Assembly (NCBI RefSeq): GCF_003254705.1
Contig: NZ_QFYR01000001.1
Coordinates: forward strand, 62,001 to 126,000
Length of the DNA stretch: 64,000 bases
Direction: 5' to 3'
DNA from: Phenylobacterium deserti
GTDB taxonomy: Bacteria; Pseudomonadota; Alphaproteobacteria; Caulobacterales; Caulobacteraceae
Below, one piece after another: positions 53,991 through 62,832 of this stretch; position 1 is the first letter of the stretch; each line of letters opens with the position of its first letter. The notes below the pieces were generated by a model. The model had not been told where the DNA came from. It searched no databases and saw only the letters and a program-made list of their open reading frames with translations. A program made the position numbers and the translations under genes.

Positions 53991-55223
53991 ATGGACGCCC
54001 ATACCCAATGGACGGGCCTTGATCCCGAACGTCTCGAGCGGATCGGCGCGCATCTGGAGCGCAGCTACGTCGGGCCTGGCAAGATCGCCGGCTGTCAGGT
54101 GACCGTCGCGCGGCATGGCCATCTGGCCTACTCCCGCAGCTTCGGACTGATGGATCGGGAGCGTGGCCGGCCCGTCGCCGACGACACGATCTGGCGCATC
54201 TACTCGATGACGAAGCCGATCACGTCCGTCGCGTTGATGACGCTGTTCGAGCAGGGCTTCTTCCAGCTGAACGACCCGGTCAGCCGCTTCGTACCCTCCT
54301 GGCGCAATCAGCGCGTCTGGGTATCCGGCGAGGGCGAGGAGATGGTCACGGAGCGGCCGGCGCGCCCGGTCACCTTCCGCGATCTCCTGAGCCACCAGGC
54401 CGGCCTGACCTATGGCGGCGGCCTCCCAGGCGTCGGCGTTCAGCATCCCGTGGACAACGCCTATCTGGCGCTGGGCATCAAGACCCGCGGCGGAACGGAC
54501 AGCGCGGCCGAGTTCCTCGACAAGCTTGGACGCATTCCCCTGCGCTACCAGCCGGGTACGTCGTGGATGTACTCCATCGCAACCGACGTTTGCGGCGCCC
54601 TCGTCGAGGTGATCTCAGGCAAACCGCTGGCGCAGTACCTTCAGGAGGTCATCTTCGACCCACTCGGCATGGTGGATACCGGCTTCCATGTGCCTGCCGA
54701 CAAGGCCTCCCGCCTGGCCGCCAACTACCAGCGACTGCCGGACAAGACCTTGAAGCTGATCGATGATCCGCAGAACAGTCCGTTTCTGACGGAGCCGGCA
54801 TTCAAGTCCGGCGGCGGCGGCCTTGTTGGGACAAGCGCTGACTACCTGCGCTTCTGCGAAATGCTCCGGCGTGGCGGCGAGTTGGACGGGCGGCGGATCA
54901 TCGGCCCGCGGACGCTCGAGCTGATGCGGCTCAACTTCCTTCCCGGCGGCAGGGACCTGGCGAGCACAGCCGTCGGAGGCTTCTCTGAGACCGCCTATGA
55001 AGGGGTCGGCTTCGGTCTGGGCTTCGCCATGACCGTCGATCAAACCGCCACAGCGACCCTGAGCCAAAGCGACTACTATTGGGGCGGCGCGGCCTCGACC
55101 ATCTTCTGGGTGGATCCGCGGGAGGAGCTGGTGGTCATCTTCATGACCCAGCTGATGCCCTCCTGGGTGTTCAATGTCCGCGGCCAGCTGAAGAGCATCG
55201 TCTACGCTTCGATCGTCGATTGA
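53991..55223 (+). CDS. Beta-lactamase-related serine hydrolase (class C/esterase fold)
   Basis: A 410-residue cytoplasmic serine hydrolase. The SxxK motif is SMTK at about residue 72 (YSMTKPITSVAL), the Tyr motif is YSIA near 190, and the region TFRDLLSHQAGLTYGGG is typical of EstB-type esterases and 6-aminohexanoate hydrolases. No signal peptide is present. It is more likely an esterase than a drug-resistance enzyme. GGAGGCG precedes the ATG. Confidence 0.85.
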   Translation: MDAHTQWTGLDPERLERIGAHLERSYVGPGKIAGCQVTVARHGHLAYSRSFGLMDRERGRPVADDTIWRIYSMTKPITSVALMTLFEQGFFQLNDPVSRFVPSWRNQRVWVSGEGEEMVTERPARPVTFRDLLSHQAGLTYGGGLPGVGVQHPVDNAYLALGIKTRGGTDSAAEFLDKLGRIPLRYQPGTSWMYSIATDVCGALVEVISGKPLAQYLQEVIFDPLGMVDTGFHVPADKASRLAANYQRLPDKTLKLIDDPQNSPFLTEPAFKSGGGGLVGTSADYLRFCEMLRRGGELDGRRIIGPRTLELMRLNFLPGGRDLASTAVGGFSETAYEGVGFGLGFAMTVDQTATATLSQSDYYWGGAASTIFWVDPREELVVIFMTQLMPSWVFNVRGQLKSIVYASIVD

Positions 55224-55232
55224 GGGGCGTCC

Positions 55233-55634
55233 GTGGACCTTCTGGTCAACATCGACGTGCCCGATCTGGAAGCAGCTGAAGGCTTCTATGTCGCCGCCTT
55301 CGGCCTTCGACCGAGCCGCCGTTTCGGCCGCGTGGTCGAACTCTCTGGTCTGCCGGTGAAGATCTATCTGCTCGAAGCGGAGCCGCACACCGTGGGAGCA
55401 GGCTACGACCGGCGCCGGTATGAGCGGCACTGGTCGCCGATCCACCTGGACGTTGTGGTCGAAGACCTCGAGAGCGCTCTGGCGCGGGCGTTGACGGCCG
55501 GTGCGGAGGCTGAAACCGAGATCAGGGACTCCGTTTGGGGTCGGATCGTCACCTTGGCAGATCCCTTTGGACACGGGTTCTGCCTCGTAGAGTTCAAGGG
55601 CCGAGGCTACGACGAGATCGCTCGCCCGGCCTGA
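55233..55634 (+). CDS. VOC family (glyoxalase-fold) protein
   Basis: A 133-residue VOC protein with LLVNIDVPDLEAAEGFYVAAFGL at the start and WGRIVTLADPFGHGFCLVEF at the end; metal ligands His and Glu are plausible in HLDVVVED and CLVEF. GTG start following GAGGGGCG, nine bases after the serine hydrolase gene, so the two are co-transcribed. Confidence 0.82.
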   Translation: MDLLVNIDVPDLEAAEGFYVAAFGLRPSRRFGRVVELSGLPVKIYLLEAEPHTVGAGYDRRRYERHWSPIHLDVVVEDLESALARALTAGAEAETEIRDSVWGRIVTLADPFGHGFCLVEFKGRGYDEIARPA

Positions 55635-55692
55635 CCCCTTGCAGCCTCTGGGGCCGTGCGCCTATGGCTGCGGGCGTCTTAGGAGTTGCCCC

Positions 55693-55926
55693 ATGCCGAT
55701 GCCCCTCGAAGTCCTCGAAGCCGAACTTCGCGAAGCTTTCCCTGACGCCGAGATCCGCGTCGACGACCTGGCGGGCGACGGCGATCACTACCGCGCGCGG
55801 ATCGTGTCCACCGCCTTTGCAGGCCTGCCGCGCGTCAAGCAGCACCAGCTCGTCTACGCCGCCCTGAAAGGCAAGATGGGCGGCGAACTGCATGCCCTTG
55901 CGCTGGAGACCGCGACGCCTTCTTAG
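55693..55926 (+). CDS. bolA: BolA family protein
   Basis: A 77-residue BolA-like protein (ELREAFPDAEIRVDDLAGDGDHYRARIVSTAFAGLPRVKQHQLVYAALKGKM) of the short IbaG type, with the conserved His of the KQHQLVYAAL helix. BolA proteins bind monothiol glutaredoxins through a shared [2Fe-2S] cluster, and grxD lies 550 bases downstream. AGGAG precedes the ATG at 55693. Confidence 0.9.
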   Translation: MPMPLEVLEAELREAFPDAEIRVDDLAGDGDHYRARIVSTAFAGLPRVKQHQLVYAALKGKMGGELHALALETATPS

Positions 55927-55929
55927 GGC

Positions 55930-56292
55930 TCAGACCTTTACGTCGAACAGCATGGGCGGCGGGGTCTGGCCCTCTGCGACGCCCTGCGCCCGCACTTCGT
56001 CGTCCAGCACGCTGCGGAACTGTCGGGCCACTTCGCCAGCGATAGCCTTCCGCAGCTTCTCCTCCTCTTCGGGAGTGAGCTCACCCTTCTCCAGCTTCTC
56101 CCTGAGCTGCTCGGCGATCGCCTGGCGCAGCTTCGCCTGGGTGTCGCCGAGCCGTGACTCGCGCAGACGGTCGATGAAGCCCTCCTTCGCGGGCGGAGCA
56201 GTCTGTGTCGGCGCCTCCGCCTTCTGAGACGGCTTCCCGCTTCCGGCGCCGTGCGCGAAGTAGCTCGCAGCGCCCACGCTCCCAACGGCCAT
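55930..56292 (-). CDS. Hypothetical charged coiled-coil protein between bolA and grxD
   Basis: A 120-residue protein (MAVGSVGAASYFAHGAG ...) with a short hydrophobic start, a Pro/Gln-rich linker, and a charged helix (LRQAIAEQLREKLEKGELTPEEEEKLRKAIAGEVARQ). I do not recognise it. ATG at 56292 has GGGAG upstream; a GTG at 56400 would add 36 residues. It runs against both neighbours and splits the usual bolA-grxD pair. Confidence 0.55.
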   Translation of the reverse strand: MAVGSVGAASYFAHGAGSGKPSQKAEAPTQTAPPAKEGFIDRLRESRLGDTQAKLRQAIAEQLREKLEKGELTPEEEEKLRKAIAGEVARQFRSVLDDEVRAQGVAEGQTPPPMLFDVKV

Positions 56293-56472
56293 GACCAGCT
56301 CCCGGCTAGCGGCCTTCTGAGGCCGCCCGTTCAGCTTGCAAGACGCACGCCAAGCTAGAACGCCGTTCTCGGCAACGGTTATGTTCGACAGCGCGGTCAC
56401 CGGCCGCCTTGACCCCGGCGAGCTCTCTACCTAGCTGTGGCCCAACAGTTTTCCGCCGGAAGGGCGCCCCAG

Positions 56473-56817
56473 ATGACCGACACCGCGACCGCCAATCCCG
56501 TCCACGACTTCATCGCCAAGACGGTGCAAGAACACCCGGTCGTTCTGTTCATGAAGGGTGAACCTGAGCAGCCGCGCTGCGGCTTCTCCGGCGTGGTGGT
56601 TCAGATCCTCGACCATCTCGGCGCCGACTTCGTGGGTGTGGACGTGCTGCAAAGCGAGCCGCTGCGCGAAGGCATCAAGACCTACACCGACTGGCCGACC
56701 ATCCCGCAGCTGTACGTGAAGGGCGAATTCGTCGGCGGCGCCGACATCGTTCGCGAGATGTTCCAAACGGGCGAGCTCAAGACCTTCCTGGAGCAGCAAG
56801 GCGTCCTGCAAGCGTGA
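56473..56817 (+). CDS. grxD: Monothiol glutaredoxin GrxD (Grx4)
   Basis: A 114-residue monothiol glutaredoxin with the CGFS active site (Cys36 in RCGFSG), KGEPEQPRCGFS, TDWPTIPQLYVKGEFVGG and the C-terminal IVREMFQTGELK. It carries and delivers [2Fe-2S] clusters, with BolA as a partner. ATG at 56473 is preferred over an earlier start at 56437. The stop overlaps the GTG of the thioesterase gene. Confidence 0.95.
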   Translation: MTDTATANPVHDFIAKTVQEHPVVLFMKGEPEQPRCGFSGVVVQILDHLGADFVGVDVLQSEPLREGIKTYTDWPTIPQLYVKGEFVGGADIVREMFQTGELKTFLEQQGVLQA

Positions 56818-57233
56818 GCCGGCTGCTCGAACCGCCCGAGGGCCGACAGGTCTTCCAGCAGGCGTTCGAGCCCGAAGCCTCGCACATCGACGAGAACGGC
56901 CACGTCAACAACGTGGTCTATCTCGATTGGGCGCAACAGATCGCCACCGCGCACTGGCGGGCCTTGGCGCCCGCCGACCAGCAAGCCGCCTGGGCTTGGA
57001 TCGTGCTGCGCCACGAGGTCGACTACCGCCGACCGCTGGTCCTCGGTGAGACGGCGCACGCGCGAACCTGGGTGGCCGACCAGACGGACGGCCCGCGTTT
57101 CGACCGCTATGTCCGCATCGACGGTCCTGATGGCGCTATGTGCGCGCAGGCGGTCACCACCTGGTGCCTGATCGACATCGCCACCCGCCGGCCCAAGCGG
57201 GTGCCGGAAGAGATGCTGCGGACCTTCGCTTAA
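56814..57233 (+). CDS. Acyl-CoA thioesterase, 4HBT hotdog family
   Basis: A 139-residue hotdog-fold protein. HIDENGHVNNVVYLDWAQ is the 4-hydroxybenzoyl-CoA/YbgC-type motif with the catalytic Asp; RHEVDYRRPLVLGE and the later WCLIDIATRRPKRVPEEM are also typical. It hydrolyses an acyl-CoA, identity unknown. GTG start overlaps the grxD stop (GTGA), so both are one transcript. It converges on a lipoprotein gene with overlapping stops. Confidence 0.88.
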   Translation: MSRLLEPPEGRQVFQQAFEPEASHIDENGHVNNVVYLDWAQQIATAHWRALAPADQQAAWAWIVLRHEVDYRRPLVLGETAHARTWVADQTDGPRFDRYVRIDGPDGAMCAQAVTTWCLIDIATRRPKRVPEEMLRTFA

Positions 57234-57601
57234 GGCCCGGCCCAGGCTGTCACCGGATTCATCAGGAACACCGGCCGACCCCGCTCGAGACCGAGCTCGT
57301 CCCAGTTGAACATGAGATCCGCCTTGGCTGCGGCGAACGCGCGGCAGGGATCTAGGCGCTTGCGGCCGAACGACAGGGTCGGCCCCGTCGCCCGTCGGTC
57401 CAGGTAGAAGGCGAAGTCGTCCTTCCTGGTGCAGCCGTTGGAAGACACGGTGATGGTCAGCCCATCGCGGCTGGCGGCGACAGCGTAGAGCGGCTCCAGC
57501 TCAGCCAGAGGCGCGCCCGGAGGCGGCAGAATAGTCGGCGGCGTCGTCGCGCACCCCGACAGGGCGGCCGCCGCGGCGATCAGGAAGATCCTGCGGTTCA
57601 T
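57230..57601 (-). CDS. Small lipoprotein
   Basis: A 123-residue lipoprotein: MNRRIFLIAAAAALSGC gives a lipobox SGC at residue 17, followed by a Pro-rich linker and a domain with GLTITVSSNGCTRKDDFAFYL. Unknown function; probably an envelope protein. GGAGTGAAAGCG stands before the ATG. It follows rpsD on the same strand but behind the rpsD terminator. Confidence 0.7.
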   Translation of the reverse strand: MNRRIFLIAAAAALSGCATTPPTILPPPGAPLAELEPLYAVAASRDGLTITVSSNGCTRKDDFAFYLDRRATGPTLSFGRKRLDPCRAFAAAKADLMFNWDELGLERGRPVFLMNPVTAWAGP

Positions 57602-57631
57602 CGCTTTCACTCCGCCACAGCCGTGATCAAA

Positions 57632-57662
57632 GCAAAAGGCCCCGGATCGCTCCGGGGCCTTC
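57632..57662 (-). terminator. Intrinsic terminator of rpsD
   Basis: Read on the minus strand: AGGCCCCGGA / TCCGGGGCCT with a GCGA loop, followed by TTTTGCTTT, 24 bases after the rpsD stop codon. Confidence 0.85.
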
Positions 57663-57686
57663 GCAAAGGTCTGAATTCGGCGTCGA

Positions 57687-58304
57687 TTAGGACGCGTAGA
57701 ATTCGACAACCAGGTTCGGCTCCATCTTTACCGGGTACGGCACTTCGGCCAGTTCCGGCGCGCGGACGAAGGTGGCGCTCATGCCCTTCGCGTCCACGGT
57801 GATGTAGTCCGGGGTGTCACGTTCGGCCGAGCTCAGCGCTTCCAGCACCAGCGCCATGTTGCGCGAACGCTCGCGCACGGTCACCACGTCGCCCGCCTTC
57901 ACGCGGTAGGACGGGATGTTCACGCGCTTGCCATTCACCAGCACATGGCCGTGGTTGACGAACTGGCGGGCGGCGAACGGGGTCGGCACGAACTTGGCGC
58001 GATAGACGATGGCGTCCAGGCGGGATTCGAGCAGGGCGATCAGGTTCTCGGAGGTGTTGCCCTTACGGCGCGCAGCCTCTTCGTAGATCTTGCTGAACTG
58101 CTTCTCAGTCAGGTTGCCGTAGTAGCCCTTCAGCTTCTGCTTGGCGCGGAGCTGCAGGCCGAAGTCGGAAACCTTGGACTTGCGGCGTTGGCCATGCTGG
58201 CCGGGGCCGTAGGCGCGCGAGTTGATCGGGGACTTCGGGCGGCCCCAGATGTTCTCGCCCATACGGCGGTCGAGCTTGTACTTGGCGCTATGGCGCTTGG
58301 ACAT
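57687..58304 (-). CDS. rpsD: 30S ribosomal protein S4
   Basis: A 205-residue S4 protein. The N-terminal part [24 protein letters not shown] and the S4 RNA-binding domain ([46 protein letters not shown]) are intact. S4 nucleates 16S rRNA assembly. It lacks the N-terminal zinc Cys cluster, as usual in alphaproteobacteria. It is monocistronic, ended by a strong terminator. Confidence 0.98.
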   Translation of the reverse strand: MSKRHSAKYKLDRRMGENIWGRPKSPINSRAYGPGQHGQRRKSKVSDFGLQLRAKQKLKGYYGNLTEKQFSKIYEEAARRKGNTSENLIALLESRLDAIVYRAKFVPTPFAARQFVNHGHVLVNGKRVNIPSYRVKAGDVVTVRERSRNMALVLEALSSAERDTPDYITVDAKGMSATFVRAPELAEVPYPVKMEPNLVVEFYAS

Positions 58305-58456
58305 GGTGTCTCACTTACACGACGCGAGCCGGCGCTTCCGAGAGTGGCAGCGCAATCGCAACGGCGGCCTTCGCATCACCCGTCATAGGTCTCTGCACCG
58401 CACGAGCATGCCCGTCGGCGAGAAGGCGCGGTGTATGCCGACGCGGAGCCCTGGAG

Positions 58457-58930
58457 TCAAGCCACCGGCTGGGAGCCGTGGAACTGGCGCCAAGCCCACC
58501 TGCCGTTGTGGAGTTCCAATACCCCGGTGAGGCGGTACGGCTCCTTCACGTCTCCGGTCTCGCCCCTGAAGACGCGCGTGCCTTCAGCGAACAGCCAGGC
58601 CGTCGTCCCACGCACCGAAACCTGCACCTCACGCCAAGAGAAGGCGAAGCTCTCCGGTCGCGCGAAGATGTTTTGCAGGTAGGTCTCAATGGCCGAGCGG
58701 CCGCGGGCCACCTCCCCAGCCTCTGTGCCGATCAGCATCGCGTCGTCGGCGTCCACGAACTCGTCCAGCAGCGCCATGTCGCGGCTGCCGAGCAGCTGGT
58801 TCAGCCGGATCAGCGCCCGCCGCACCCCGCGCTCGGCGTCCTTCTGCGGCGGGGCGTTGGCCGACGGGCCAAGGCCGAGGATCAGCAGCAGGGCCGCGCC
58901 GGCGGCAAGCATACGGGTGGTGGCGCCCAT
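58457..58930 (-). CDS. Exported SnoaL/NTF2-fold protein (DUF4440-like)
   Basis: A 157-residue protein with a signal peptide (RMLAAGAALLLILGLGPSANA) and an NTF2-like domain: ALIRLNQLLGSRDMALLDEFVDADDAMLIGTEAGEVARGRSAIETYL, ending with GVLELHNGRWAWRQFHGSQP. This fold is often a small-molecule-binding or isomerase domain; here periplasmic and uncharacterised. GGGAGAG precedes the ATG. Confidence 0.8.
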   Translation of the reverse strand: MGATTRMLAAGAALLLILGLGPSANAPPQKDAERGVRRALIRLNQLLGSRDMALLDEFVDADDAMLIGTEAGEVARGRSAIETYLQNIFARPESFAFSWREVQVSVRGTTAWLFAEGTRVFRGETGDVKEPYRLTGVLELHNGRWAWRQFHGSQPVA

Positions 58931-58999
58931 CGAAACTCTCCCTGTCGCCGCGAAACCAGCGGCTTCTTATCTCTTCAACGCTCAAGCCCGGACAAGAGT

Positions 59000-59797
59000 C
59001 TAACCCTCGTCCTCGCCCGTCTTGCGACCGGCGATCTTCTCCAGAACCTTGCCCCGACCGCGCGACAGGGCGGTGATGACCCCGCGCAGAGTGCGGACTT
59101 CCTGGTCGGTGAACCGCGCCCGCGACAGCATGGCCCGAAGGTTCTGCACCATGTTGGGCGTCTTCTCCGGCGGATGGAAGAAGCCGCTTTCCTCCAGTTC
59201 GCGCTCCAAATGCCCGAACAGCCCCAACATCGCGGCGCCGTCGGCAGGAGGCGCCCCCTCGCGGAAGTTGGGCGGCGGCGCGTCAGTCACGGTCATCCGC
59301 CACTCATAGGCGTTCAGCGCGACCGCCTGCGCCAGGTTCAGCGACCGGAACTTCGGATCGATCGGAATGGTCACGACCGCCGAACATAGCGCCACGTCCG
59401 CTGTCTCAAGCCCTGCACGCTCGCCGCCGAACAACAAGCCTGTCCGGAGCCCCTCGCCTGCAGCGCTCGACAGCTCCCCCGCTGCCTGACGTGGGGTCAA
59501 GATCGGCAACTGAAGCTCACGTGGCCGCGCTGTAGTGGCATAGACAAGCTGAAGGTCCGCAATGGCGTCCTCCACCCGCTCGAACACCGTGGCCCCTTCC
59601 AGCGGCCAGTTGGCGCCGGAGGCCGAGGCCCAAGCCCGATCCTGGGGCCAGCCGTCGCGTGGGTTGACCAGCCGCAGTTCCGAAAGTCCGAAGTTGGCCA
59701 TCACCCGGGCCACGGCGCCGATGTTCTCGGCCAGCTGAGGGGTGGACAGGATGACGACGGGAGGACGCGCTTCGGGCATGCCGGGATCTGAGCTCAT
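59000..59797 (-). CDS. SpoU-family RNA methyltransferase, TrmJ-like
   Basis: A 265-residue SPOUT methyltransferase. Motif 1 is ENIGAVARVMANFGLSELRLVNPRDGW, motif 2 is LFGGERAGLE and motif 3 is IPIDPKFRSLNLAQAVALNAYEW. A C-terminal extension of about 70 residues fits TrmJ, which 2'-O-methylates position 32 of tRNA, more than TrmL. ATG at 59797 (or 59779) is the start; it overlaps the divergent beta-lactamase-like gene by two bases. Confidence 0.87.
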   Translation of the reverse strand: MSSDPGMPEARPPVVILSTPQLAENIGAVARVMANFGLSELRLVNPRDGWPQDRAWASASGANWPLEGATVFERVEDAIADLQLVYATTARPRELQLPILTPRQAAGELSSAAGEGLRTGLLFGGERAGLETADVALCSAVVTIPIDPKFRSLNLAQAVALNAYEWRMTVTDAPPPNFREGAPPADGAAMLGLFGHLERELEESGFFHPPEKTPNMVQNLRAMLSRARFTDQEVRTLRGVITALSRGRGKVLEKIAGRKTGEDEG

Positions 59798-60854
59798 GGG
59801 GCGTTTTGGTTCGCGAGTGGGCGCGGACGCAAGCCTTCCGCGCCGCAATTTGCTGATCGGCGGCTTGGCCCTCGCCGCCGCGGCCTGCCAGAACAACGCG
59901 CCGCTGACGGCGTCGGACAGCCGCCCCATGAAGCTCGATGCTCTGGAAGCGGAGGTCGGCCGGATTGCGGATCGCTGCCGGCCTGGCGTGCTCGGCGTCG
60001 GGCTCATGAACCTGGAGAACCTGGAGACGTGGCTGCTCAACGGGGAGCGGCCGTTCCCCATGCAGAGCGTCGCGAAGCTGCCCTTGGGAGCCGCTGTCCT
60101 CGCCGAGATGGAAGCGGGACACCTGCGTCTCGACGAAGTGGTGCAAGTTCAGGAGACGGACCTGTCCCCTCCCTTCTCTCCCGTGGCGGATGCTTGGCCG
60201 CAGCGGACGCAGTGGACCGTGCGCGAGCTGTTGGCGGAGGCGGTGGGCCAAAGCGACAACACCGCCGCCGACCTGCTGATGCGTCGCGTGGGCGGGCCGG
60301 GCGCCATCACGGCCTGGCTGGTGAGCGAGCGCATCGAGGAGGTGCGACTGGATCGCTATGCGCGCGAGCTCCAGCCGCAAAGCGTAGGCCTGATGCCGTT
60401 CCGCTCCGCCTGGCGTGGCGAGGCGGCCTATCTCCAGGCCATCACGGCGGTTCCACCTGCCCAGCAGCAGGCGGCCACCGCTCGCTACATGGCCGATCCA
60501 CAGGACACAGCGACGCCCCGCGGTATGCTCAACTTCCTGCAGAAGTTGGATAGCGGCCAGCTGGTCTCCCCTGCGTCGGCCCAACTGCTTCTCACATTGC
60601 TCAAGCAGAACACGGCCGGCGCTACGCGCCTGCGCGCCGGCCTCCCGCCCAACGCCAGCCTGTTTCACAAGAGTGGAACGTCACGAACCATCCAGGGCGT
60701 GAACCCGGCGACCAACGACGTGGGCGTCTTCACCCTACCGAACAACCGCAGCTACGCGATCGCGGTGTTTCTCTCTGGCACGTCTCTGGACGGCGTCGCG
60801 CTTGATCAGATCATCGCCGAGATCGCGCGGGCTGCGGTCCGAGCCGCAGGCTGA
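59796..60854 (+). CDS. Class A beta-lactamase-like lipoprotein lacking the omega-loop glutamate
   Basis: A 352-residue protein. The N-terminus PRRNLLIGGLALAAAACQ combines a twin-arginine pair with a lipobox. Class A motifs follow: SVAK (Ser91, Lys94), SDN at 153-155 and KSGTS at 292. In the omega loop, where class A enzymes read LDR-x-E-x-EL-N, this protein reads LDRYARELQ, so the position of Glu166 is Ala189 and Asn170 is Gln. The loop behind it also has an insertion of about 40 residues. It may be a weak hydrolase, a beta-lactam binder or a peptidoglycan enzyme. Confidence 0.8.
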   Translation: MGRFGSRVGADASLPRRNLLIGGLALAAAACQNNAPLTASDSRPMKLDALEAEVGRIADRCRPGVLGVGLMNLENLETWLLNGERPFPMQSVAKLPLGAAVLAEMEAGHLRLDEVVQVQETDLSPPFSPVADAWPQRTQWTVRELLAEAVGQSDNTAADLLMRRVGGPGAITAWLVSERIEEVRLDRYARELQPQSVGLMPFRSAWRGEAAYLQAITAVPPAQQQAATARYMADPQDTATPRGMLNFLQKLDSGQLVSPASAQLLLTLLKQNTAGATRLRAGLPPNASLFHKSGTSRTIQGVNPATNDVGVFTLPNNRSYAIAVFLSGTSLDGVALDQIIAEIARAAVRAAG

Positions 60855-60885
60855 CACTCGGCTGAACCCCGACCAGCCCGATTGA

Positions 60886-61317
60886 TTACATCCGAGCGCC
60901 AGGCCTGGCGCTCGCCTGCTCCAGCCACTGAAGGAACTGCGCCTCGTCCAACCTGTCCTGTTCGTGGAGGTGCAGGTAACGGGTGTTCGGGGCTTTCGAC
61001 TCCACAGGCGGCAGCGGTGTGAGCTCAGCGCCGTTCAGAAACGCGACCTTCACGTAGCGGCTGGTGCAGTTGAAGGCGAGGAACCAGCCGCCGGCCGCCC
61101 CGCCATAGAGCGGCGTGTTCCACTTCACCGCCTTGCGCAGGTCCGGGACCGCGCCTGTGACCAGCGCATCCAATTGCTGCCCAACAGCGCGTTTCCAGCC
61201 AGGCATAGCCGCGATGTAGGCCTGGACAGGCTCCTCGCCGTCGCCCTTCGGGATTTGCGGGTTGCCGCCGGTTAGAAGTCGCGGCGCGGCCTTGTTCGCT
61301 TCCGACGTCTCGCCCAT
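60886..61317 (-). CDS. DUF1801 (YdhG-like) protein
   Basis: A 143-residue protein with the DUF1801 pattern: [43 protein letters not shown] and the C-terminal [23 protein letters not shown]. The fold resembles small frataxin-like or YdhG proteins; function unknown. ATG at 61317. It is convergent with the beta-lactamase-like gene and divergent from icd. Confidence 0.85.
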   Translation of the reverse strand: MGETSEANKAAPRLLTGGNPQIPKGDGEEPVQAYIAAMPGWKRAVGQQLDALVTGAVPDLRKAVKWNTPLYGGAAGGWFLAFNCTSRYVKVAFLNGAELTPLPPVESKAPNTRYLHLHEQDRLDEAQFLQWLEQASARPGARM

Positions 61318-61429
61318 GGGTCCTCCGACGCGTTGTGCAACCGAACCACAGCAGGCGCTTGAGCCGCCGGCGAGGTCAAGCCGAGAGCATCGATCAGGCC
61401 GCCCGCGCCGCCCGGCCCCTGCGCGGCCT

Positions 61430-61457
61430 TTGCGTCCGCGCCCGCGTCCGCTATCAC
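61430..61457 (+). promoter_or_regulatory. Candidate vegetative promoter of icd
   Basis: TTGCGTC at 61430-61436 and GCTATCAC at 61450-61457 with a 13-base spacer match the Caulobacter pattern TTGaCgS-N10-14-GCTANaWC well (seven of eight in the -10). The icd start codon is 38 bases downstream. Confidence 0.5.
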
Positions 61458-61495
61458 GCGCCGCAACGACAATTCCCCTTGGAGCGCCGCGCCAC

Positions 61496-62716
61496 ATGGC
61501 CAAGATCAAAGTCGCCAACCCGGTCGTCGACATCGACGGCGACGAGATGACCCGGATCATCTGGAAGCTCATCAAGGACAAGCTGATCTTCCCGTACCTG
61601 GATCTCGAGCTCGACTACTACGACCTGGGCATGGAGAACCGCGACGCCACCGACGACAAGGTGACGGTCGAGGCGGCCGAGGCGATCAAGCGGCACGGCG
61701 TCGGCGTCAAGTGCGCCACCATCACCCCGGACGAAGCGCGGGTGAAGGAGTTCGACCTCAAGAAGATGTGGAAGTCGCCGAACGGCACCATCCGCAACAT
61801 CCTGGGCGGCGTGGTCTTCCGCGAACCGATCATCTGCAAGAACGTGCCGCGCCTGATCCCGGGCTGGACCCAGCCGATCATCGTCGGCCGTCACGCCTTC
61901 GGCGACCAATATAAAGCCACCGACTTTAAGGTGCCGGGCCCCGGTCGCCTGACGATCAAGTTCGAGGGCGAGGACGGCCAAGTCATCGAGCACGAGGTGT
62001 TCCAGTTCCCCGGCGGCGGCGTCGCCATGGGCATGTACAACCTCGACGAGTCGATCCGCGAGTTCGCCCGCGCGTCGTTGAACTACGGCCTGCAACGCGG
62101 TTACCCGGTCTACCTGTCGACCAAGAACACCATCCTCAAGGCCTATGACGGGCGCTTCAAGGACATCTTCCAGGAAGTCTACGAGGCTGAGTTCGCCGAC
62201 AAGTTCAAGGAAGCGAACATCGTCTACGAACACCGCCTGATCGACGACATGGTCGCCTCGGCCCTGAAGTGGTCCGGCGGCTTCGTCTGGGCGTGCAAGA
62301 ACTACGACGGCGACGTGCAGTCGGATCAGGTCGCCCAAGGCTTCGGCTCGCTCGGTCTCATGACTTCGGTGCTGGTCACGCCGGACGGCAAGACCATGGA
62401 AGCCGAAGCCGCCCACGGCACGGTGACCCGCCACTTCCGCCAGCACCAGCGCGGCGAAGCGACCTCGACCAACTCGATCGCCTCCATCTTCGCCTGGACC
62501 CGCGGCTTGCAGCACCGCGCCAAGCTCGACGGCAACGCCGAGCTCGACCGGTTCGCCAAGACACTGGAGAAGGTCTGCGTGGACACCGTCGAAAGCGGCG
62601 CCATGACCAAGGACCTGGCCCTGCTGGTGGGCGATACCCAAGGCTGGCTGACCACCGAAGGCTTCATCGACCGCGTGGCCGAGAACCTCGAGAAGGCGTT
62701 GGCTGAAGCCGCCTAA
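61496..62716 (+). CDS. icd: NADP-dependent isocitrate dehydrogenase
   Basis: A 406-residue homodimeric-type IDH close to the eukaryotic and alphaproteobacterial class: [33 protein letters not shown] (isocitrate binding), [31 protein letters not shown] and [17 protein letters not shown]. It converts isocitrate to 2-oxoglutarate with NADPH formation in the TCA cycle. TTGGAG precedes the ATG at 61496. Terminated by a clear hairpin. Confidence 0.97.
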   Translation: MAKIKVANPVVDIDGDEMTRIIWKLIKDKLIFPYLDLELDYYDLGMENRDATDDKVTVEAAEAIKRHGVGVKCATITPDEARVKEFDLKKMWKSPNGTIRNILGGVVFREPIICKNVPRLIPGWTQPIIVGRHAFGDQYKATDFKVPGPGRLTIKFEGEDGQVIEHEVFQFPGGGVAMGMYNLDESIREFARASLNYGLQRGYPVYLSTKNTILKAYDGRFKDIFQEVYEAEFADKFKEANIVYEHRLIDDMVASALKWSGGFVWACKNYDGDVQSDQVAQGFGSLGLMTSVLVTPDGKTMEAEAAHGTVTRHFRQHQRGEATSTNSIASIFAWTRGLQHRAKLDGNAELDRFAKTLEKVCVDTVESGAMTKDLALLVGDTQGWLTTEGFIDRVAENLEKALAEAA

Positions 62717-62740
62717 GGTCTCCTCGTGATCTAATCACGG

Positions 62741-62769
62741 AAAGGCCGCCCCTTCGGGCGGCCTTTTTT
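62741..62769 (+). terminator. Intrinsic terminator of icd
   Basis: AAAGGCCGCCC / GGGCGGCCTTT with a TTCG tetraloop and T6, 25 bases after the icd stop. A small extra stem CGTGAT-CTA-ATCACG lies just before it. Confidence 0.92.
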
Positions 62770-62832
62770 GTTTGCGCATGCACCAGCCTGATGCTGGGCT
62801 ACGATGAAGCAGGATCTTCGGAGGCGTTGCGC

